From Bactericera cockerelli (taxonomy: Eukaryota; Arthropoda; Insecta; Hemiptera; Triozidae): a DNA stretch of 64,000 bases. The DNA is taken from positions 12,073,550-12,137,549 of the forward strand of contig CM044955.1 in assembly GCA_024516035.1 (NCBI GenBank), written 5' to 3'. The translations under genes and the position numbers were made by a program. Numbering within the stretch: position 1 is the first letter of the stretch; the number at the start of each line of letters is the position of its first letter. Of the stretch, positions 28,313-39,115 are shown in pieces. Below the pieces are notes generated by a model. That model did not search any database and had not been told where the DNA came from. It saw only the letters and a list, made by a program, of their open reading frames with translations.

Positions 28313-29257
28313 CGAAACCGACCAGAAACTAACATCAACAGAATATGTCGAGTAGTCGAGTTATAACTTGTTCGAAAGGTCTTGCCATAAAGAGTTATTA
28401 TTAACACGAAAAATGTTCTTCATAATTAACGGTTAACGAGTTATAGGTCAAAATATAATTATGGATATTACGCAAGACGTCTGACCCTGTATCTCGAGAA
28501 CGGTAAGTCGTAGCTCACTGAAATTTGTTTTTATGAATTTCTCTTAATAAGACCATTAAAACAATATGCCACAAGACATACCATTCTATTTAAGATTTTA
28601 AAGTTGGTCCATGCCCAGCCTGACTGGGGCCGTGTAGGCAAAATTTTTTTGGCTAAAAATTAATCCCCCTAAAAATAAAGGAATACGGGTTTTTGCCTTT
28701 TTTGATATTTTGAGTCGTTTTCGAGAAACCCAGGCCTGGGTGAGACTTTATGGAGGCCCTGTATAATATTATGATAATATATTATCTATCTAGGAGGTAC
28801 CTATCTTTTAATTATGTAAATAAAACACATGATATGGAAAATTGATTTAACCTCTTTTTTAGAGCTAGACCAAAGGATTTGTCAAGTTGGTAAACACTAT
28901 ACACACTTTGGTGGTCAAGAAGTCATGAACTCTAAGGCCTTGGAGCCGAATCATAGATTAAATTTAAGATACCTCATGATAGTTACACAAAGGGCCCAAT
29001 GTGGCTGAGGTGTATGGGCAACCCAAACCTATAAGAAGACTTGGCTTTATGAAATGAAATTCAAAAGATACCTTAGCCAGACCCTTTTCCTATTAGTAGG
29101 AGTTTCAACTAATCACGGCGCACTTTATCTCAACTTGAGGGTCAGTTAGGCTTATCTTAAATAATTGCATCCTGTTCTACAATTCGGCTCCTAGAGATAT
29201 TTCATTTACAGAAGAAGATTTCTTCTGTAAAAAAAATTTACAGAAGAAATCTTCCAA
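28313..29257. other. No gene recognised
   Basis: AT-rich. Phrases such as ATCTCGAGAACGGTAAGTC resemble dispersed repeat tails seen elsewhere, but no element borders were found. Confidence 0.45.
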
Positions 29258-29470
29258 AATATGATTATTATTCAACACTTTATTAGATATAAATGGACAT
29301 AATAATATGTACTATACAAATAATTATTTTAACAAAGAAAAAAATGGAAACAATACATATATTACACTAAAAATAAAAAAGAATATAGAAAAAAATATAA
29401 AAAAAACATATGTTCTAACTAAAGGGTGGGGTTATTGCCTATGGCAATCTCTTCCACCCAAAGGGGTTGG
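29258..29470 (-). mobile_element. Repeat J (full copy, minus)
   Basis: Plus strand: TTATTATTCAACACTTTATT, AACAAAGAAAAAAATGGAAA, then CTAACTAAAGGGTGGGGTTA, TTGCCTATGGCAATCTCTTC. About 210 bp, same order as 51247-51445. The hairpin TTGCC/GGCAA sits at the right end. Confidence 0.8.
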
Positions 29471-29785
29471 GTGGAAGAGATTGTATATCTTACCTTGTAC
29501 GTTTCCAAAGACTTCAAAATCAACGGAAACTGTCGAATTGTGATGTACGTGTTCTGAATCTGTCCCCATTTTGTGCAGTATCGTTTCGAACGAATTTCAA
29601 ATTGGACTGTCGATCTATTTCGAGCGAGTGTGTGGTGACATGTGCCTATGTAAATCGTGTCCCTTGCGCTTTCTGAATAGTTTCCACTGTTTTGAAAACG
29701 AGTGTTTTCCTATGGAGTGGTGGATTTTATCGATACATCTCAATGAATAATATAATAATAATAATGCTTTTTCTCTGTGTTATTA
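29471..29785. other. No gene recognised
   Basis: An open frame of 69 codons (29467-29676) shows no family signature. A (TAA)n run sits near 29750. Confidence 0.4.
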
Positions 29786-29799
29786 TGTCACATTTTTAG

Positions 29800-30054
29800 T
29801 AGGTAGCGCAGAATCATAGGACCTTACAACTTTAATTTACAATATCTCGTATTATTTTTTTTGTCTATGATTCTGCCACTAGTCGCTGCTTCCCATCAAA
29901 GCAGCTACTCATTTTTACTCACGAGTTAGGAGTGGACCCCGAACATCCAAGTACAGAGCAGAAAAAATCCTGACCCGCTGGGAATCGAACCCTGGTCAAC
30001 TGGTCACTATGCGTGCAATGCCGAGCGCGCTAACTCACTCGGCCACAGTGACTA
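29800..30054 (-). mobile_element. tRNA-headed SINE, family G (copy 1, minus)
   Basis: Minus: TAGTCACTGTGGCCGAGTGA, GTTAGCGCGCTCGGCATTGC, GGGTTCGATTCCCAGCGGGT, then TCCACTCCTAACTCGTGAGT and AAAATGAGTAGCTGC. 3' region ends near GGTAGCGCAGAATCA. A box GGCCGAGTGAG and B box GGTTCGATTCC present. Confidence 0.88.
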
Positions 30055-30235
30055 GTCATCTCAAATTCTCAATGAATAGGTAAATAGAACCATAGATGTG
30101 TGACTTGTAGATACCTACATCATCTGAATAATCTTCATCCATCCACATGAGGTTCATTTACTTTTTACTTGGTCCAAAATCAATGAACTACTCTAAAAAA
30201 GTATTCGAAGCTATAGTGAGGTATTTTCATATGAA

Positions 30236-30460
30236 TTAGGGTGGTATGCAGAGTCCTCACTCTAGGGTTGCCTGGGTCATTTGTTCCTTCAGCTGATTTT
30301 GTTATGCAGAGACGTTTGTTTAAAGTGTCTGTGCGCATGTGCATTCAGATGTTTCTTTAATAAATAATTGTCAAGGTCGTAGTATTCCCTAAGTAAGCTG
30401 GGGACCACCCTACAGTGAACCCTATAGGGATAACTAAAACGTCTCTGCATACCAGCCTTA
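30236..30460. mobile_element. MITE, PIF/Harbinger-like, TTA target duplication
   Basis: The element 30239-30457 (219 bp) is flanked by TTA (30236-30238, 30458-30460). Left GGGTGGTATGCAGAG, right complemented GGCTGGTATGCAGAG. A second TATGCAGAGACGTTT lies inside the left half, so the arms are partly shifted. Confidence 0.8.
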
Positions 30461-31075
30461 GCCTCATTTTCCCTGAAGACTATGTTTTTGCTGATCTTCC
30501 CAGAATATGTTCAGCGAAATCGAGTTAGAAGACTAGGTACTTGGGGCAGCCATCATTCGAACCTGTGACCTACTGCTCATGCGCCTACCACTACCTAAAC
30601 CACCAGGCTGCACCAAGGTCCGCGGGTCCCAAATATAGTGTACGCATGCCAGTCCTTCTAGTCTAAAAACTAAAATACAATAAGTTGCATCTTCTCTATT
30701 AATATTGTTATTCATAATATTGTAATGAAATGATGTAGCTACAAAAATAAAGCACAAATCTTGTTTTAAAAAAAAAATAATAAAATAAACGTAAGCCCCC
30801 ATTATCAGTCACTCTTCATTTATTATCGCGCGAATTTCCAAATACCTACCTAAATAGGTGATGTTTTTTGTAGCTATACTAGCGGTAGCACACAATATTT
30901 GCTTTGTTTTGCGATAAAAATGATGCCAGCTATGTCAAGCGTTAATTACAAGCAACAAGCTCTTGTTCCTGTTCTGTCAAGTAGATAATGACCACTTGTC
31001 ATCGGGTGGACTCTGTCTGCCAACTCGCAATAATTGAGTTCTTGTCAGTGCCGATTCTGTACACAATAGTTTATG
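30461..31075. other. No gene recognised
   Basis: AT-rich; nothing recognised except an A-run near 30770. Confidence 0.5.
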
Positions 31076-31500
31076 CTCTTTAGTGGAAGGTAAGCACGAG
31101 GCGAGATGAATGCTTCAAGTATTTTTTACTACCCTGACCTTAGAGCTTCATATTAGTGTCAAATTGTACACAAAATTGCACACATGTATGCTTTTAGTGA
31201 GTACCATAGCAAGATGATTGATTCAAGTATTTTTTATACTACCCTTAGGGGTTTCAATATAGTGGTCAAATTTGTACCATAGATTTGTACACAATAGTTA
31301 TGCTCTTAGTGGAAGGTACCACTAGTATCAATATTTTACTACCCTAACCTAGAGCCTCAATATATGGTCAAATACTCAAATAAATGAGGAAATAGCAAAG
31401 CATCAGGTGCATACGACAGATCACGGACCCACGCGCTAGATTGTCTTGTTTACATTACAAGTGTAGTGCGGTAACCACATCGACTGCCATACTTGTAAAC
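31076..31500 (-). repeat. Three degenerate tandem copies of SINE E 3' region, then a head relic
   Basis: The family-E minus pattern (TTTAGTGGAAGGTAAGCACG, AATGCTTCAAGTATTTTTTA, CTACCCTGACCTTAGAGC) repeats in weaker form from about 31190 and 31295, and ends with CAAATAAATGAGGAAA and a tRNA-like GTAACCACATCGACTGCC. Old and heavily mutated. Confidence 0.55.
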
Positions 31501-31619
31501 TTTATAAGTCGAGAGTCAGTTATACTAGCAAGTGCCAGGTAATATTCTGACAGCGACATTCAAGCCTGGACATGTATTTGTAATACTAGTAAGTATTAGC
31601 GATAATTGCGTCGATTGAC

Positions 31620-31668
31620 TTCGAGAAATCACTAATATTGGAAATCGGAAGAATTGTGTTTGATTTTT
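31620..31668 (+). repeat. Recurrent palindromic motif P (copy 4)
   Basis: TCGAGAAATCACTAATATTG, GAAATCGGAAGAATTGTGTT, TGATTTTTT; three differences from the other copies. Confidence 0.6.
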
Positions 31669-32318
31669 TAAAAAAATATTTAGAGAAAATATTATTCTAC
31701 CATTTAAAACAAATTTGAAGAAAATCGGTCAATCGGTTTCGGAGATACAAGAGATTTATTATAAAATCTGAAAATTGCCACGTGAACACAATGTGAAATA
31801 ATCACGGAGGAAGCATTCTGTCCATATTGGCAGTGTATTTTTCTTGCCTTTGTATTATCAAACACCTTGGCCGAGGTGTGAAGAACGCCTATACAAAGAA
31901 AGAGACAGCCCGGCAGAGTATAAGGTTACGGAAAACATAGTTCCCATGCATCAATGATTAAAGCTTGCTTTAATTTAGCATGTTCCCTCAAAAGAATACC
32001 GGCTTTAAACGACCCTGATCTTCCAGCTCGTGGAAAGGATATGGACAGGACTAAGCATTAGGATGTGTCTGATTAATTTAGGCTTTGTAGGATGAAGTTC
32101 TTGCTAGTTTACTTCAAACATGGAATTTTTGCATTTCAATAATGTAGCATGTCCGTTATAATGATGCATTGTATGCATGCAGAATTTGAACTAAATAATT
32201 ATTTAGAACAGACGCAATGGCCTCTTTTAAAGTGATCAATTTACTTGGCGCCCGGCTAATGATATTTTCCTGCTATTACCTAGGTCTCAAGTATTTAGTA
32301 CTACTAATAGCCGACCTC
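31669..32318. other. No gene recognised
   Basis: Contains phrases like AAAATCGGTCAATCGGTTTC that recur in dispersed arthropod repeats; no borders found. Confidence 0.45.
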
Positions 32319-32470
32319 TAAGGGTTGGGAGGAAGAGATTGCCACAGGCGATAACCCCGCCCTTTATGTAGGACATTAGTGTTATTTTCTTTTTTACTTA
32401 TTTATTTTGTCATTTGTTTGTATTTTCTTAATTTTATACTTTTAACATTGTACTTTTACTTATACTTTTA
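32319..32470 (+). repeat. Repeat J (plus)
   Basis: GGGTTGGGAGGAAGAGATTG, CCACAGGCGATAACCCCGCC, CTTTATGTAGGACATTAGTG, then a T-rich body. Confidence 0.7.
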
Positions 32471-32482
32471 ACATTGTCCTTC

Positions 32483-32550
32483 TAATCAAGCAAAACGCTA
32501 GTTTTGCAAGCCAAGAAAAACAAAACGAGCGTGCTATATAAAGCATAAAA
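32483..32550. repeat. Dispersed 56-bp module Q (copy 1)
   Basis: ATCAAGCAAAACGCTAGTTT, TGCAAGCCAAGAAAAACAAA, ACGAGCGTGCTATA. Found again at 49786-49846. Contains the palindrome GCAAAACGCTAGTTTTGC. Confidence 0.75.
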
Positions 32551-32819
32551 AAACAACAACAAGAGTAAGCACTGCCTCTTGATCAGAATGTTATATGTTC
32601 TAAGCCCCTGGCTAGGGTGGAATTTTCTGATGGATGTAGCCAATACTGTCGAATGGCGTCCACCACCCCTAAGTTAGGACAGTGTTGGTTGAACGTTGCA
32701 TACACCAGAGTAAGATCTTATAGATCGTTGAATATAAGCAACATTCAGTGAGCCTTAACTGGTTAGTTTAATTCTAATCATATTTTATAATTTATTGTTG
32801 TTATATTTGGTATAATCAT

Positions 32820-33030
32820 AATACAAAAGTATATGCCGACCTCCGTGGCTGAGTGGTTAAGAGCATTAGTTACTGATCTGGAGGTTGCGGTTCGAATCCC
32901 GCCGAAGCGGAAATTTCTGACCGAGATTTTCCGTTTCCGGAATGGCATGGATGTAAAGGTAAAGTGCCCTGAAGTAATGCGAAAGCGGTTCCGGGACCCA
33001 CTTACCTTTTTTTTTTTAATACAAAAGTAT
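32820..33030 (+). mobile_element. tRNA-headed SINE, family B (copy 2) with 13-bp target duplication
   Basis: SINE 32833-33017 is flanked by AATACAAAAGTAT (32820-32832, 33018-33030). Head GACCTCCGTGGCTGAGTGGT, TAAGAGCATTAG, GCGGTTCGAATCCCGCC. Body CCGTTTCCGGAATGGCATGG, TGCCCTGAAGTAATGCGAAA, GCGGTTCCGGGACCCACTTA, ending with a T run rather than poly(A). Confidence 0.95.
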
Positions 33031-33321
33031 GGCCGCCGCATTACCTCTTTGGACGGTTATAGCAAGTCTCTATTTAAATTCAAATGCAGATTTTATGTCG
33101 CCTGTCACTTCAATCAAACGTCGTCCCACCTCTTTGACCAGAAGTTGTACGGATGCTCCCCACGGGCCGAGGGATTCGAAGGCTAGGTGAATGAAAAGGT
33201 TAGTTAGTTTAATTGTACTGTCACAACTTGAGTAGATAGCCAAGCATTACAAAACTCCTAATAATTCACCCTAGTAACTTAACTATCGATTGCTGCCATT
33301 GGACGCTAATTTCGCTATCAT

Positions 33322-33412
33322 CACAGCTACTTTTTCCTCACGAGGTATGAGTAGACTTAAAACATCCAAAGTACAGAGCGGAAAAATGTCGATCCTTCTG
33401 GCATCCAAGCTT
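33322..33412 (-). repeat. SINE family G fragment (minus)
   Basis: CAGCTACTTTTTCCTCACGA, GGTATGAGTAGACTTAAAAC, ATCCAAAGTACAGAGCGGAA; tRNA head lost. Confidence 0.7.
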
Positions 33413-33478
33413 GCCTCCCTTACGTGGAAGGATATTTTTTTTTTACAATACAAGAAATGTCAGAAATGTAAAAGTTAA

Positions 33479-33683
33479 AATAATAATAATAATAATATCG
33501 CCTTATTTATACTGCCCGATTGAGACCCATTATTCCAGCAGTAAGCCCAAGACATAAATTATTATGTGGTAAAAATCCCAAATTGGACGATAACTTGTCA
33601 TGTCCCGGTTGGGTTTCGAACCCACGACCTCTGGAATCTCTGGATTCACAGAGTGCCGCCTTTGCCACTGAGCTACCGGGACA
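33479..33683 (-). mobile_element. tRNA-headed SINE, family H (copy 1, minus)
   Basis: Minus head GTCCCGGTAGCTCAGTGGCA, AAGGCGGCACTCTGTGAATC, GTGGGTTCGAAACCCAACCG, GGAC. The acceptor stem GTCCCGG/CCGGGAC pairs fully and the T-arm is intact. Body ends in (ATT)n. Other copies at 38615, 59878, 60270 and 61254. Confidence 0.92.
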
Positions 33684-34202
33684 GAGCTACAATGATTGGT
33701 AGGTATATACAAATCAGACAGTAGGTATGACCACAGCAAGCCTTGTAGGTGAACAGAAAAATCTGTCACTCCTGAGAGTCCGGAGGGTGGGCTATTATTA
33801 GGCACATCAGGAGCGGAATTCCTACATCGGAAATAGGCATTCGAGGAAGTGGCTGTACATTGTTCCTCATTTTTCATGAAAACAAAGAGAGCATACCGGA
33901 TTTCACAAATGAGAACGCTTTATATTGAACAACAAAGACCCGGCCTGTCCTGGATTCAATTTGGCAAACAACGTCATAATTAGAAAAGCTTTGTCTCCCG
34001 GATGTCGATCATTACGTGTGGGCCTTATCTGTGAGCTCCTAACCTTACATCTGAGAGCTGGCTTCATGATTTTGCTAGAGCTTTCTGGAAGACGAGATCG
34101 AAAATAATAATTAACGAAGAGACCACATTGGTATGACGATTTTAGGTTTGAGTTATCTTGAAAGTCTGTAGATTCCCTCAATATTTATTTATTTAGAAAC
34201 TC
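33684..34202. other. No gene recognised
   Basis: Short frames only; no repeat recognised. Confidence 0.45.
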
Positions 34203-35250
34203 TTTATTAGCAGTGTTGCCAACCGTAGGGATAAATCCCTACATGTAGGGACTTTTTCTGCATTTTTGATGATGTAGGGATGTAGGGATGGATATTTTGA
34301 AAATGCTCTAAACGTAGGGATTTTTGGGAATCGCCAGAAACAGTCAAAGTACCTAGGTACTCTGTCAATCCTGTCAAAATAAAATAAAAATAATAATAAG
34401 ACCTACTAAAAAAAACTATATTCAACTTGATAAATTGTAACTTTTATGTTTTTTCTTTCTTCTTATTTTCCTCTTTCCTCCCTTTTTAGTGACATGGAAC
34501 AAAAAAAAGAGGTAAATACTATATTATTATAGCAAATAATATATTTATATATTAATAATAATGCATCAAATATGGGACCTAAAAATGTAGGGATATTTTC
34601 CTAAAAGTAGGGATTTTTTGACATTTTCATGTCTTTGCTCTGGCACATAACCAAAATTATGTGACGAAATTATGTAACGATATTATGTAACGATATTATG
34701 TAACGATATTATGTAACGAAATATCGAATTGTAAAGGGAGAGAAGTCTTCTAATATCGGATATCGATATTATGGTTTCGATATTATCGATATACCTAATA
34801 TCGATATTTTCGTTTCGATATTGCAACCCTAAGAGAAGAGGGAAAGTGTGAAGAGAGAAGGTATGTGTCATGCGCACAATACGAAATTTGGTCAGTTGGG
34901 TTTTGGACCTTGAATAGTAAAGATGAAAATGTCGAAATGGTTGCAGACTCGTATGCAAGCGTTTTTTTAAACAAAAATTTAACATCGCTTTCAACTGCAT
35001 GGTCATATCAGTAGTTACTGTGGCAGAGTGAGTTAGCGCGCTAGGCATTGTACGCATGGTGACCTGGGTTCGAGTGGGGCAGGAATTTTTATAAAATGTT
35101 TTTAAAAATACTAAAATACTCAATTTATTATATAAGCCCATTTATATGAGCCCTATAATATAGAATTATACAGGGTGCGGCGCGGTAATGTCCCATTTTT
35201 GCTTCTGGTGGGGATTTTCTCAAAAACCAGTTGGCAACACTGTTTATTAG
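34203..35250. mobile_element. hAT-type element, 1032 bp, 8-bp target duplication
   Basis: The element 34211-35242 starts CAGTGTTGCCAAC and ends GTTGGCAACACTG; TTTATTAG flanks it at 34203-34210 and 35243-35250. The terminal repeat and 8-bp duplication fit hAT elements. There is no transposase frame, so it is nonautonomous. Inside are TAGGGAT-rich subterminal repeats (34225-34320, 34585-34615), a short ACGATATTATGTA tandem (34676-34720) and a nested SINE piece. Confidence 0.93.
34968..35085 (+). repeat. 5S-SINE tail fragment next to SINE G head fragment (inside the hAT element)
   Basis: ACATCGCTTTCAACTGCATG (34981; 5S-SINE tail on minus) abuts GTAGTTACTGTGGCAGAGTG, GCGCGCTAGGCATTGTACGC and GGTGACCTGGGTTCGAGTGG, a family-G tRNA head on plus that stops after the B box. 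Confidence 0.7.
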
Positions 35251-35726
35251 TAGAACATATACACTTGAGAGCAACAAAAGAGAATCAAACTTTTTCCTCC
35301 ACCAAATCTGCGATATCTTCGAAATTACTATTTCTATCGAGTCGTAAGATATTTCAAAATGCTGTAAATTTTGTTTTCTACAATTTAATAATTTGATTCT
35401 TAAAAAAAAACACCTACCAGAAGCCGTCAAAATTAAATTTTCCTACAGGGTGTCAAAAAAGAAGAAAAACATGATTTTTTTATGTTTAACAAAAGAAGTT
35501 ATAACATGGGAAATCAACAAGATTCATTCGTAACAATGGTGAATCAGTATTTTGTGTTGTCTCCCCGAGCTCTAATCACAGCATTCATTCGATTTGGCAT
35601 TGACTGGATCAAAATAACCACAATATCTTGGGGCAACCTCTACCATTCTTCGGTGAGGGTGATCTTGAGCTCTGCTACAGTCTGGGGAGCCGGTATTCTG
35701 CCTCAAACACTTCGTTTGAGTCGGTC

Positions 35727-36262
35727 TCAAAGATCCTCGATCGGGTTGAGGTCGGGACTAAGAGAGGGCCAGTCCAAAGTGTCAATATTCTCCTCACTCA
35801 AGAACTCCCGAATACAGTTAGCCGCATGTGGGCGGGCTTTGTTGTGCATGAGGAGGAACTGGTCGCCCATACTTTGAGCGTGAGGAACAACATGGGTCTG
35901 CAGGATGTTATCAATGTATCTCTGACTGTTCAGGTCACCTCCCGCACCGCATGTGGTGAAAACCAATTCAGTCTTTCTTTCAGTTGAAATCCTACCCCGC
36001 ACCATACAGGAACCACCACCGAAACTGACAGTTTCTGTGATGTATCACTCAGCATACCTTTCTCCCGCTCTTTTATATACTCTTTTCCTTCTGTCATTAC
36101 CAAACAAACACACCCGGCATTCATCAGTGAAGAGAACAGAGCGCCATTGCTGGGGTATCCAATCCACGTGTTCTATGGCGAATCTGAGTCTCCTTTCCCT
36201 GTGCTCTCTGGAGAGTTTGGGTCCATTTGAAGCTCTCTTTGGTTGAATTCCAGCTTCTCGAA
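35727..36262 (-). pseudogene. Tc1 transposase fragment, left arm and spacer
   Basis: From about 36262 down to the TGA at 35727-35729, in more than one frame. Visible are a stretch like the centre of Tc1 catalytic domains (RHRTRGLDTPAMALCSLH in one frame), the second-aspartate region, and ARPHAANCIREFLSEENIDT with DWPSLSPDLNPIEDL before the stop. Frame changes near 36000 and 36130 and the missing N-terminus rule out function. Confidence 0.85.
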
Positions 36263-36442
36263 GTCCTGCAGACCCATGTGGTTCCTCTCGCTCAAAGTAA
36301 GGGCGACCAGTTCCTCCTCAGGCACGACAATGCCCGCCCACATGCGGCTAATTGTGTTCGGGAGTTCCTGGATGAGGAGAATATTGACACTTTGGACTGG
36401 CCCTCTCTTAGTCCCGACCTCAACCCGATCGAGGATCTTTGA
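36261..36442 (+). pseudogene. Tc1 transposase fragment, right arm
   Basis: LQTHVVPLAQSKGDQFLLRH, DNARPHAANCVREFLDEENI, DTLDWPSLSPDLNPIEDL then TGA at 36440-36442. Only the last third of the catalytic domain. Confidence 0.85.
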
Positions 36443-37081
36443 GACCGACTCAAACGAAGTGTTTGAGGCAGAATACCGGCTCCCCAGACTGTAGCAGAGC
36501 TCAAGATCGCCCTCACCGAAGAATGGTAGAGGTTGCCCCAAGATATTGTGGTTATTTTGATCCAGTCAATGCCAAATCGAATGAATGCTGTGATTAGAGC
36601 TCGGGGAGACAACACAAAATACTGATTCACCATTGTTACGAATGAATCTTGTTGATTTCCCATGTTATAACTTCTTTTGTTAAACATAAAAAATCATGTT
36701 TTTCTTCTTTTTTGACACCCTGTAGGAAAATTTGAATTTTACGGCTTCTGGTAGGTGTTTTTTTAAGAATCAAATTATGAAATTGTAGAAAACAAAATTT
36801 ACAGCATTTTGAGATATCATACGACTCGATAGAAATAGTAATTTCGAAGATATCGCAGATTTGGTGGAGGAAAAAGTTTGATTCGCTTTTGTTGCTCTCA
36901 AGTGTATATGTACAGACAAATAATGGTAAAAATTAAATATAAAAATTGACAATATTAATGATATACCTAAACAAGAAAAAAAAATCAAAATATATACAGA
37001 CGAGGTCTGTAAATAAAGTGATGAGACAAAATTTACTTAATTTTTTTGGTTACATATATCTAGATTTCAATATGATCTCCC

Positions 37082-37361
37082 TCGAAGTAGTTTTTTTTAA
37101 GTGGGGTTTAACGTCGCTTTCAAACTGCCATGGTCATATCACGACGGGGGTTTTACCCTCCATTCGCAGGAAACTCACAAACCTGCTACTCACATTGACC
37201 TCACCCAGCCTGAGTGGGGCCGGGAAAAGCCAGCGTCACGAGAATTAGAATTAGAATGGTCACCCATCCAAGTCTTAACCTTGCTGGATGTCGCTTAACT
37301 TCGGTGTTCTGAAGGGAACCGGTGTATTCAACATGTTATCGACGCTGGCTCGAAGTAGTTT
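37082..37361 (-). mobile_element. 5S rRNA-headed SINE, family D (copy 6) inserted in the mariner element
   Basis: SINE 37094-37349 is flanked by TCGAAGTAGTTT (37082-37093, 37350-37361), a 12-bp target duplication of mariner sequence. Almost identical to 8148-8421 (GGAAACTCACAAACCTGCTA, GAGAATTAGAATTAGAATGG), so both are from a recent burst. Confidence 0.95.
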
Positions 37362-37369
37362 CCTTGTAC

Positions 37370-37978
37370 GTTGATACAGTGCTGGAGACGGTTTTTCCAA
37401 TTTTCGTAGCAGTGCTGGAACTCAGATTGCTGAATGACCTTTAGTTTGTAGGTCACGGCGGATTTAATGTTTTAAAGAGTACCAAAATGTCATCTTTTGA
37501 TTTCATTTTTAAGCCTGGGAAATAGGAAGAAGTCACAAGGACACAGATCACGGGAATAAACTGGTTGCGGTGCCACAGGGATACTTTTATTGGCCAAATA
37601 CTCATTCATTGACATCGCTGTGTGACCAGGTTTTTGGGGACCATTTCCGCACACACCGTTTTCATCTCCAGATTTTCAGTTAATTTGATGAACAGTTGTG
37701 TGATTCAATCCCAATTCATCTCCAATCATTCTGACTGTTAAACGTCCATCAGAACGCACAAGAACCCGAACTTTTTCAATGTTTTGATCAGACTTCGAAG
37801 TTGGAGGTCTTCCTCTGCGGGGTTCATCTTCAATCAACTCCCAACCCTTCGAAAACGAACTGAACCATTTAACACGTTCGTTACCGAACGGCCATATGTG
37901 GATGTTTTTGTGTTTTTTCTTGGGACCGAAACACACTGTGGCCGTTATCAAAATTTTAACGAGGGACCGGACATCCAT
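37370..37978 (-). pseudogene. Mariner transposase remnant
   Basis: The minus frame 37978-37676 gives the N-terminal two-helix DNA-binding region, ending with a stop; downstream frames give MNEYLANKSIPVAPQPVYSR, DLCPCDFFLFPRLKMKS and the final FQHCYENWKNRLQHCINVQG with NYFEGD. Family length is about 345 residues; a large central part is missing and there are frame breaks. Confidence 0.85.
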
Positions 37979-38470
37979 ATATGGCCTTTTTGAGGTAGGT
38001 TGTTAGTATTAGAACAGATATAGGATCGATTCTTGTACAAATACGATGCCAAATATGCAAAAAAAAAATCATTTTGGTACCCAGGATGCAACAGCGACTT
38101 TACCGCCTGGTCCCTACGTAAAACTTGAAAAAATTGGCTTGGTAACGAACGTGTTAAAAAACCCATGCCCTTAATAAAGAACTCTCCCTATAAGCCTGTT
38201 GAATTTTTACAAATGTCTCACTCGCACTGTACCGAAGTTTCACACAAAACTGAATCGCACATCTTTGTTCTATTAATCATTTTCGTGACGCACTGTAAAA
38301 ACAAGTTATTGGAAAATAATCACGAAAGTTGAGATAATGAACCTACAGCTTCCAAATTAACACTGAACGTTCATTACATATTGACCTTGAATCCTTGAAA
38401 ATTTTAAAGTTTGAGAATGAACAGGTCAGGAGTTATAACATCAGTCTCATCACTTAATTTACAGACCTCG

Positions 38471-38527
38471 TATGTCCTAACTAAAGGGCGGGGTTATTGC
38501 CTATGGCAATCTCTTCCACCCAACCCT
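38471..38527 (-). repeat. Repeat J stem-loop fragment (minus)
   Basis: TGTCCTAACTAAAGGGCGGG, GTTATTGCCTATGGCAATCT, CTTCCACCCAACCC directly against the mariner end; the shared border may mark its insertion site. Confidence 0.75.
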
Positions 38528-38614
38528 TTATTCGATATGGCAAAAAAAAATATTCGAGCTGCATAAACAGTTTACTTTAATTTATCTAACTACCTAAATA
38601 ATTATAACATCTAC

Positions 38615-38794
38615 CTATTTATTTATACTGCCGGATTTGGACTAATGAGTCGCATCATTTCAGCAGTAAGCCCAAGTAATTATTATGTGGTCAAAATTCC
38701 AAATGAGAGGATAACTTGTCATGTCCCAGCTGGGTTTCGAACCCGTGACCTCTGGCTTATCAGTCAGACGCCTTGACCCTTAACTACCAGGACA
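38615..38794 (-). mobile_element. tRNA-headed SINE, family H (copy 2, minus)
   Basis: Minus head GTCCTGGTAGTTAAGGGTCA, then GTCACGGGTTCGAAACCCAG, CTGGGACATGACAAGTTATC; body to the CAGTATAAATAAATAG end. The anticodon arm differs from the other H copies, possibly a second tRNA subfamily. Confidence 0.85.
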
Positions 38795-39115
38795 GACAGA
38801 TTGAGACAAAATCTATTTTATTTATTTATGAATATCATTAAAAGACAATCAGATGTTATGTGAAATACTTAAGATAACGTCGATTAATACAATAACATTG
38901 ATTCACGTTCCATGACTCATAATAAAACACAGGTCCGAAACGGCTGGGCCAAATGACTCAAAATTTGGCGTAGGGCATATACTCGTATAGTCTCCCTCTG
39001 GTATTAAGGTACCTACTAAGAAAAGATTTTTTAAAAAAATCCAGGACCCCAGCCAAGGGAAAAACCATAACGACGGGGAAGTGCTGGTTTTTTTTATACA
39101 TATTATTATTATTAT
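38795..39115. other. No gene; ATT-rich end
   Basis: Nothing recognised; (ATT)n at 39100-39117. Confidence 0.5.

Larger units (their letters stand above)
35256..36911. mobile_element. Tc1-like element rearranged into a palindrome, about 650-bp arms
   Basis: The left arm (35256-35906) and right arm (36261-36911) are inverted copies with few differences; the spacer is about 354 bp. Both arms encode the end of a Tc1-type DDE transposase (ARPHAANC, EENIDTLDWPSLSPDLNPIED), inward-facing, and carry ACAGGGTGTC-like sequences at 35446 and 36713. Both arms have the same stop codon (TGA) in place of the usual Trp after NPIEDL, so they descend from one already defective copy. Coding is broken and the N-terminal DNA-binding domain is missing. 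Confidence 0.93.
37001..38470 (-). mobile_element. Mariner-type element, internally deleted, with nested 5S-SINE
   Basis: Terminal repeats: CGAGGTCTGTAAATAAAGTG at 37001 and, inverted, CGAGGTCTGTAAATTAAGTG ending at 38470, both continuing ATGAGAC. The minus-strand transposase retains a helix-turn-helix part (EDEPRRGRPPTS, GDELGLNHTTVHQIN) and the C-terminal catalytic end (YSRDLCPCDFFLFPRLK, FQHCYENWKNRLQHC). The middle, with the first two catalytic Asp, is gone. A 5S-SINE sits at 37094-37349. Confidence 0.9.

Noticed and set aside
35482..35877. 131-codon plus frame and its minus twin at 36292-36687
   Set aside because: Antisense shadow of the Tc1 transposase arms; they match each other only because the arms are an inverted duplication.
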